Shown here: positions 61,286-64,000 of the stretch, piece by piece
How positions within the stretch are numbered: position 1 is the stretch's first letter
How the letters are laid out: each line of letters opens with the position of its first letter
Translations under genes and position numbers: made by a program
Notes under the pieces: generated by a model
What the model was told of the DNA's origin: nothing
Databases searched by the model: none
The model's input: the letters and a program-made list of their open reading frames with translations, nothing else
Origin: Crocinitomix catalasitica ATCC 23190
GTDB taxonomy: Bacteria > Bacteroidota > Bacteroidia > Flavobacteriales_D > Crocinitomicaceae
Direction of reading: 5' to 3'
Assembly: GCF_000621625.1 (NCBI RefSeq)
Contig: NZ_JHXV01000027.1
Span: 1-64,000 of the forward strand
DNA: 64,000 nucleotides

Positions 61286-63586
61286 ATGTTTAAAATTCTT
61301 TCAATTTTCTTTTTATTGGCCATCCATTTATCCGCTTTCAGTCAAATGTCTGAAAAAGACAATAACCTATTGCGTGAAGAATTGGCCAGTCACGTCAATC
61401 AACTTCGGATTTCATTGGGATTAACACCTCTCTTATTGAGTGATACTTTAGCTAAGGCTGCACAAAATCAAAGTGATTATATGGCAAGCATAGATGAAAT
61501 TACCCATGACCAAAAAAAATCGAATGTCGCGACACCTGATAAAAGAGTAGAGAAATACGGAGGAAATGATTTTGAAATTGTGGGAGAAAATGTTTTGCAT
61601 TCGGCGGAACAAGCGTTCCCTTTGAATAATAAACAGATTAAAGAACTTGCAGCATCGATGTTCTTATTATGGAAAAAGTCGCCTTTACATTATGCGAATA
61701 TGATAAACGCAGCGTATAAATATGGTGATTTCGGATTTTCAATTGGCAAGAAGAGAGATGTCGTATTTGCGACTCAAGTTTTTGGGAGTAGGGGAGCGAA
61801 AATAACTGGTCAAATTACGTCAAATTCATTCGGTATTGAGGAATATATTGGCGATTGTAGTGCTGTATATGGAGCATTTTCAAATATCGTTGCCAATATG
61901 GGCAATAGTTTAAAAATTGAAGGCAATGAGGTTGTTTTATACTATCATAATCAAAGTTATTTTGATGAGATTTTTCCGGGACCAAATGACGGTATTGCTG
62001 TTGATATTGTAAGCAGGGACCAATTTTTATGTGGTCAACCTAATCGATTAGATATTTCGGAGGTCCATGATGGAATTCTACTCAAGCCTGTTTATAGAAA
62101 AGAATTACTCGCTAAAAATAGCGCAGAAAACGTACATAGATTAATAACAACAATTGGTGTCATACCTGAAAATATTCCGTACAATACTTATGTTGCTTCA
62201 ATTGTATTAATCAGAGATGGCAAAAAATGTAAATACCTTGTCCCTTCTTATATTCCTTCAAAAAAGTACGAATTGCGTCCAATAGAACCAGTTCTTGTTA
62301 ATCCACAAGATGCGATTTTGCAGCAGTCTGGAATTGTTAAATCTCAGGAAATAATTTACAACTTCAATCGAGGTAAACAAACACCAATCGATTATCCTAT
62401 TATAATTGATCAGCCCTTTGATGTACATTCCGTCCATATCACTTGTCACACTTCTGTTGAAGGCGATAGTGAGAAGAATGCAATTTTACATGATGTGCGG
62501 GGTGAAAAAATCAAAAACAATATTCAAAGTTCGGTACGCATAAATGATTCATTGATTCATGTTTTAGCAAGTGAAAACTGGAAAGAAATGCGTTTTCAAT
62601 TTAAATATCTATTCGCTGATGACCTATTGAATTTGTCTAATGATTCTGTAAAGGCGCTAATTATTAATCAAAATGAATTGTTACCGTGGGACTCGCTACT
62701 ATTCGAGCAAAGAAAATCTTTTGCGACGATAAATTATAAGGGTGAACTATCCGATTCGGCTTCAGATTTTCAAAAAGGTGCATTAAATTTAAGAACGGCA
62801 ATTACAATGCAAGATTTTGATCTAGCAAACAGGGCGCTTTACGAAATTTATCAAACAACCATAGATGAACCGGCAATATTTTTTGAAGGATTCATTTTTG
62901 AAGCACTAAAAAAGGAAGCGCAACTTGTACAAAATGCTGCCGCAATTTATGCCAGAATATATGAGGAAAATCTTTTTAAGACAACAGCATTTATAAACAA
63001 TTGGATAGTAAGGGAGGATGAGATTTCGCTTGAGGCACTTGCAAACATTTTACATTTGTATACACTTATAGGTAAAGAACTCTTGTCAATATGGGACCTG
63101 CCTTCAGAAAGGTTGTCAAATGTAATTCACCCAGCTAGAATCAATAAATTTATAATTAAAGATATAAGTCCTGAGTTGGCTTTAAACCTTCATTTGACAG
63201 CTATACAGTATTTCGGTCAAATAAATGATGGCGTAAATATTACAAAGTCTTTTGATTATATCGTAAATTATTTTGAGAATCATAATCTTACCCTTGAAGA
63301 TGAGGTTGATCTATGTCTGTTTTTCAATAGTTGGAGTCGTTATGATTTAACAACTCAAGTATTAATGAAAAGATTTAAGGCCAATGAATTCAACGAGGAT
63401 GGATTATTCATTTTAGCGCAAACCATGTACTTTTACAATGTGCATAAGGATGATCGTGACTACAGACGTGTCCACGAAAAGGCAATGTCAATGAATCAGC
63501 AACGCTGGTGTAATTGGGTCAATCAAGATTTTCAAATACTCAGAGATCCTGTCCTCAAAACCTTGTATTGTTCGAAATGTGAATAA
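61286..63586 (+). CDS. Exported CAP-domain (SCP/PR1-like) protein
   Basis: A 766-aa protein from ATG 61286, preferred over GTG 61271 because it begins the signal peptide (MFKILSIFFLLAIHLSAFSQ). Residues 28-165 are a CAP domain: HVNQLRISLGLTPLLLSDTL, then DEITHDQKKSN, IVGENVLHS and LWKKSPLHYANMI. The remaining 600 residues have no recognised domain; the end has a Cys pair (TLYCSKCE). CAP domains may bind lipids or act as peptidases. It may be co-transcribed with the lipoprotein at 60627. Confidence 0.85.
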   Translation: MFKILSIFFLLAIHLSAFSQMSEKDNNLLREELASHVNQLRISLGLTPLLLSDTLAKAAQNQSDYMASIDEITHDQKKSNVATPDKRVEKYGGNDFEIVGENVLHSAEQAFPLNNKQIKELAASMFLLWKKSPLHYANMINAAYKYGDFGFSIGKKRDVVFATQVFGSRGAKITGQITSNSFGIEEYIGDCSAVYGAFSNIVANMGNSLKIEGNEVVLYYHNQSYFDEIFPGPNDGIAVDIVSRDQFLCGQPNRLDISEVHDGILLKPVYRKELLAKNSAENVHRLITTIGVIPENIPYNTYVASIVLIRDGKKCKYLVPSYIPSKKYELRPIEPVLVNPQDAILQQSGIVKSQEIIYNFNRGKQTPIDYPIIIDQPFDVHSVHITCHTSVEGDSEKNAILHDVRGEKIKNNIQSSVRINDSLIHVLASENWKEMRFQFKYLFADDLLNLSNDSVKALIINQNELLPWDSLLFEQRKSFATINYKGELSDSASDFQKGALNLRTAITMQDFDLANRALYEIYQTTIDEPAIFFEGFIFEALKKEAQLVQNAAAIYARIYEENLFKTTAFINNWIVREDEISLEALANILHLYTLIGKELLSIWDLPSERLSNVIHPARINKFIIKDISPELALNLHLTAIQYFGQINDGVNITKSFDYIVNYFENHNLTLEDEVDLCLFFNSWSRYDLTTQVLMKRFKANEFNEDGLFILAQTMYFYNVHKDDRDYRRVHEKAMSMNQQRWCNWVNQDFQILRDPVLKTLYCSKCE

Positions 63587-63710
63587 ACGGAAAGTACATT
63601 AGTACGTGATTATGCTATACATCGCTTTTATCCTTCAACCATTCAGCATTTAAAAAACAATCACTTACCTTTAGGTCATCAATTCCGTTTACTGAATTAC
63701 AAGGCCCATT

Positions 63711-64000
63711 ATGAAAAGAACGATCACCATCCTAAGCATTTTAATTTTTAGCAGTGTCTATGCACAACAGACAAAAACTGTAGAAAATTTTAATTGTCTA
63801 ATCAGACACTCGCTAGGGGATGTCAATAATGACGGTATACTTGATCTGGCAATTATTTCCACGGATACCGTAAACGATACAAGACCTTTGAAATTGCAAA
63901 TCTTTTTTGGTCAACCTAATGGTGATTATGAATTGTTTTTTTCATCTGTAGAGATGATAACGCCTATGTATCCTGCCGAATTGAACGGAGAGCATAATGG
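63711..64000 (+). CDS. Exported FG-GAP/VCBS-like protein, N-terminal part
   Basis: A frame from ATG 63711 to the window edge, 96 codons. The signal peptide (MKRTITILSILIFSSVYAQQ) is followed by LGDVNNDGILDLAIISTDT, a Ca-binding loop of the FG-GAP/VCBS repeat type, and LQIFFGQPNGDY. The remainder lies beyond the window. Confidence 0.7.
   Translation, partial: MKRTITILSILIFSSVYAQQTKTVENFNCLIRHSLGDVNNDGILDLAIISTDTVNDTRPLKLQIFFGQPNGDYELFFSSVEMITPMYPAELNGEHN

Noticed and set aside
1-64000. CRISPR array, tRNA or rRNA genes
   Set aside because: No regularly spaced short repeats with unique spacers and no tRNA- or rRNA-like sequence were noticed while reading. A tRNA scan would settle the latter.

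Overview
The window is AT-rich DNA from a Bacteroidota bacterium, most likely order Flavobacteriales. The basis is promoters with the Bacteroidota -7 element TAnnTTTG, few Shine-Dalgarno sequences, many short lipoproteins and proteins with signal peptides ending in AQ, and families typical of that phylum (Crp/Fnr regulators of about 190 aa, DUF6090, TonB C-terminal domains, two-component-type propellers fused to SpoIIE phosphatases, an IS1182-type transposase). Genus cannot be fixed from the sequence alone.

Layout. 1-206 is the 5' end of an IS1182-family transposase running off the left edge. 448-12703 holds small regulator-plus-enzyme modules: HxlR with a divergent NAD(P)-binding protein; Crp/Fnr followed by a cupredoxin-like protein and an SDR; a membrane protein; an M28 peptidase; Crp/Fnr with a frameshifted Lnt-like N-acyltransferase; HxlR with divergent thiolase and alpha/beta hydrolase genes; and an ArsR-AHSA1-DoxX-like operon. 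12824-63586 is a long run of mostly single genes, almost all on the + strand: secreted or membrane proteins of unknown role mixed with recognisable enzymes (esterases, epoxide-hydrolase-like proteins, a methyltransferase, a DTW-domain tRNA modification enzyme, a YdeI-like protein, a TetM-like translational GTPase, a FAD monooxygenase), a 1230-aa propeller/SpoIIE lipoprotein, a 775-aa LRR protein and a SUKH protein. Near the right end lie an HxlR/FAD-monooxygenase/DoxX module and a HigBA-type toxin-antitoxin pair whose toxin has a nonsense codon. A partial FG-GAP-like secreted protein runs off the right edge.

The most unusual feature is between the genes. Several families of short repeated or fold-back sequences sit between unrelated single genes, often just upstream of the next start codon: (a) elements of about 125-195 bp with inverted-repeat ends of the type TACAAC..TATAAAA..ATAGCGG; (b) a degenerate 29-bp repeat found four times; (c) a 26-bp repeat bounding a 610-bp one-gene unit; (d) a 40-bp repeat found twice; (e) a 125-bp promoter-bearing repeat found twice. 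Together they resemble an integron-like or CALIN-like cassette array, but the sites do not match canonical attC and no integrase is visible.

A second theme is regulatory. At three promoters next to HxlR or ArsR genes, two copies of an operator-like repeat lie 26-33 bp apart on either side of the -7 box. The fourth such locus has related GTATAC repeats around a minus-strand -7 match.
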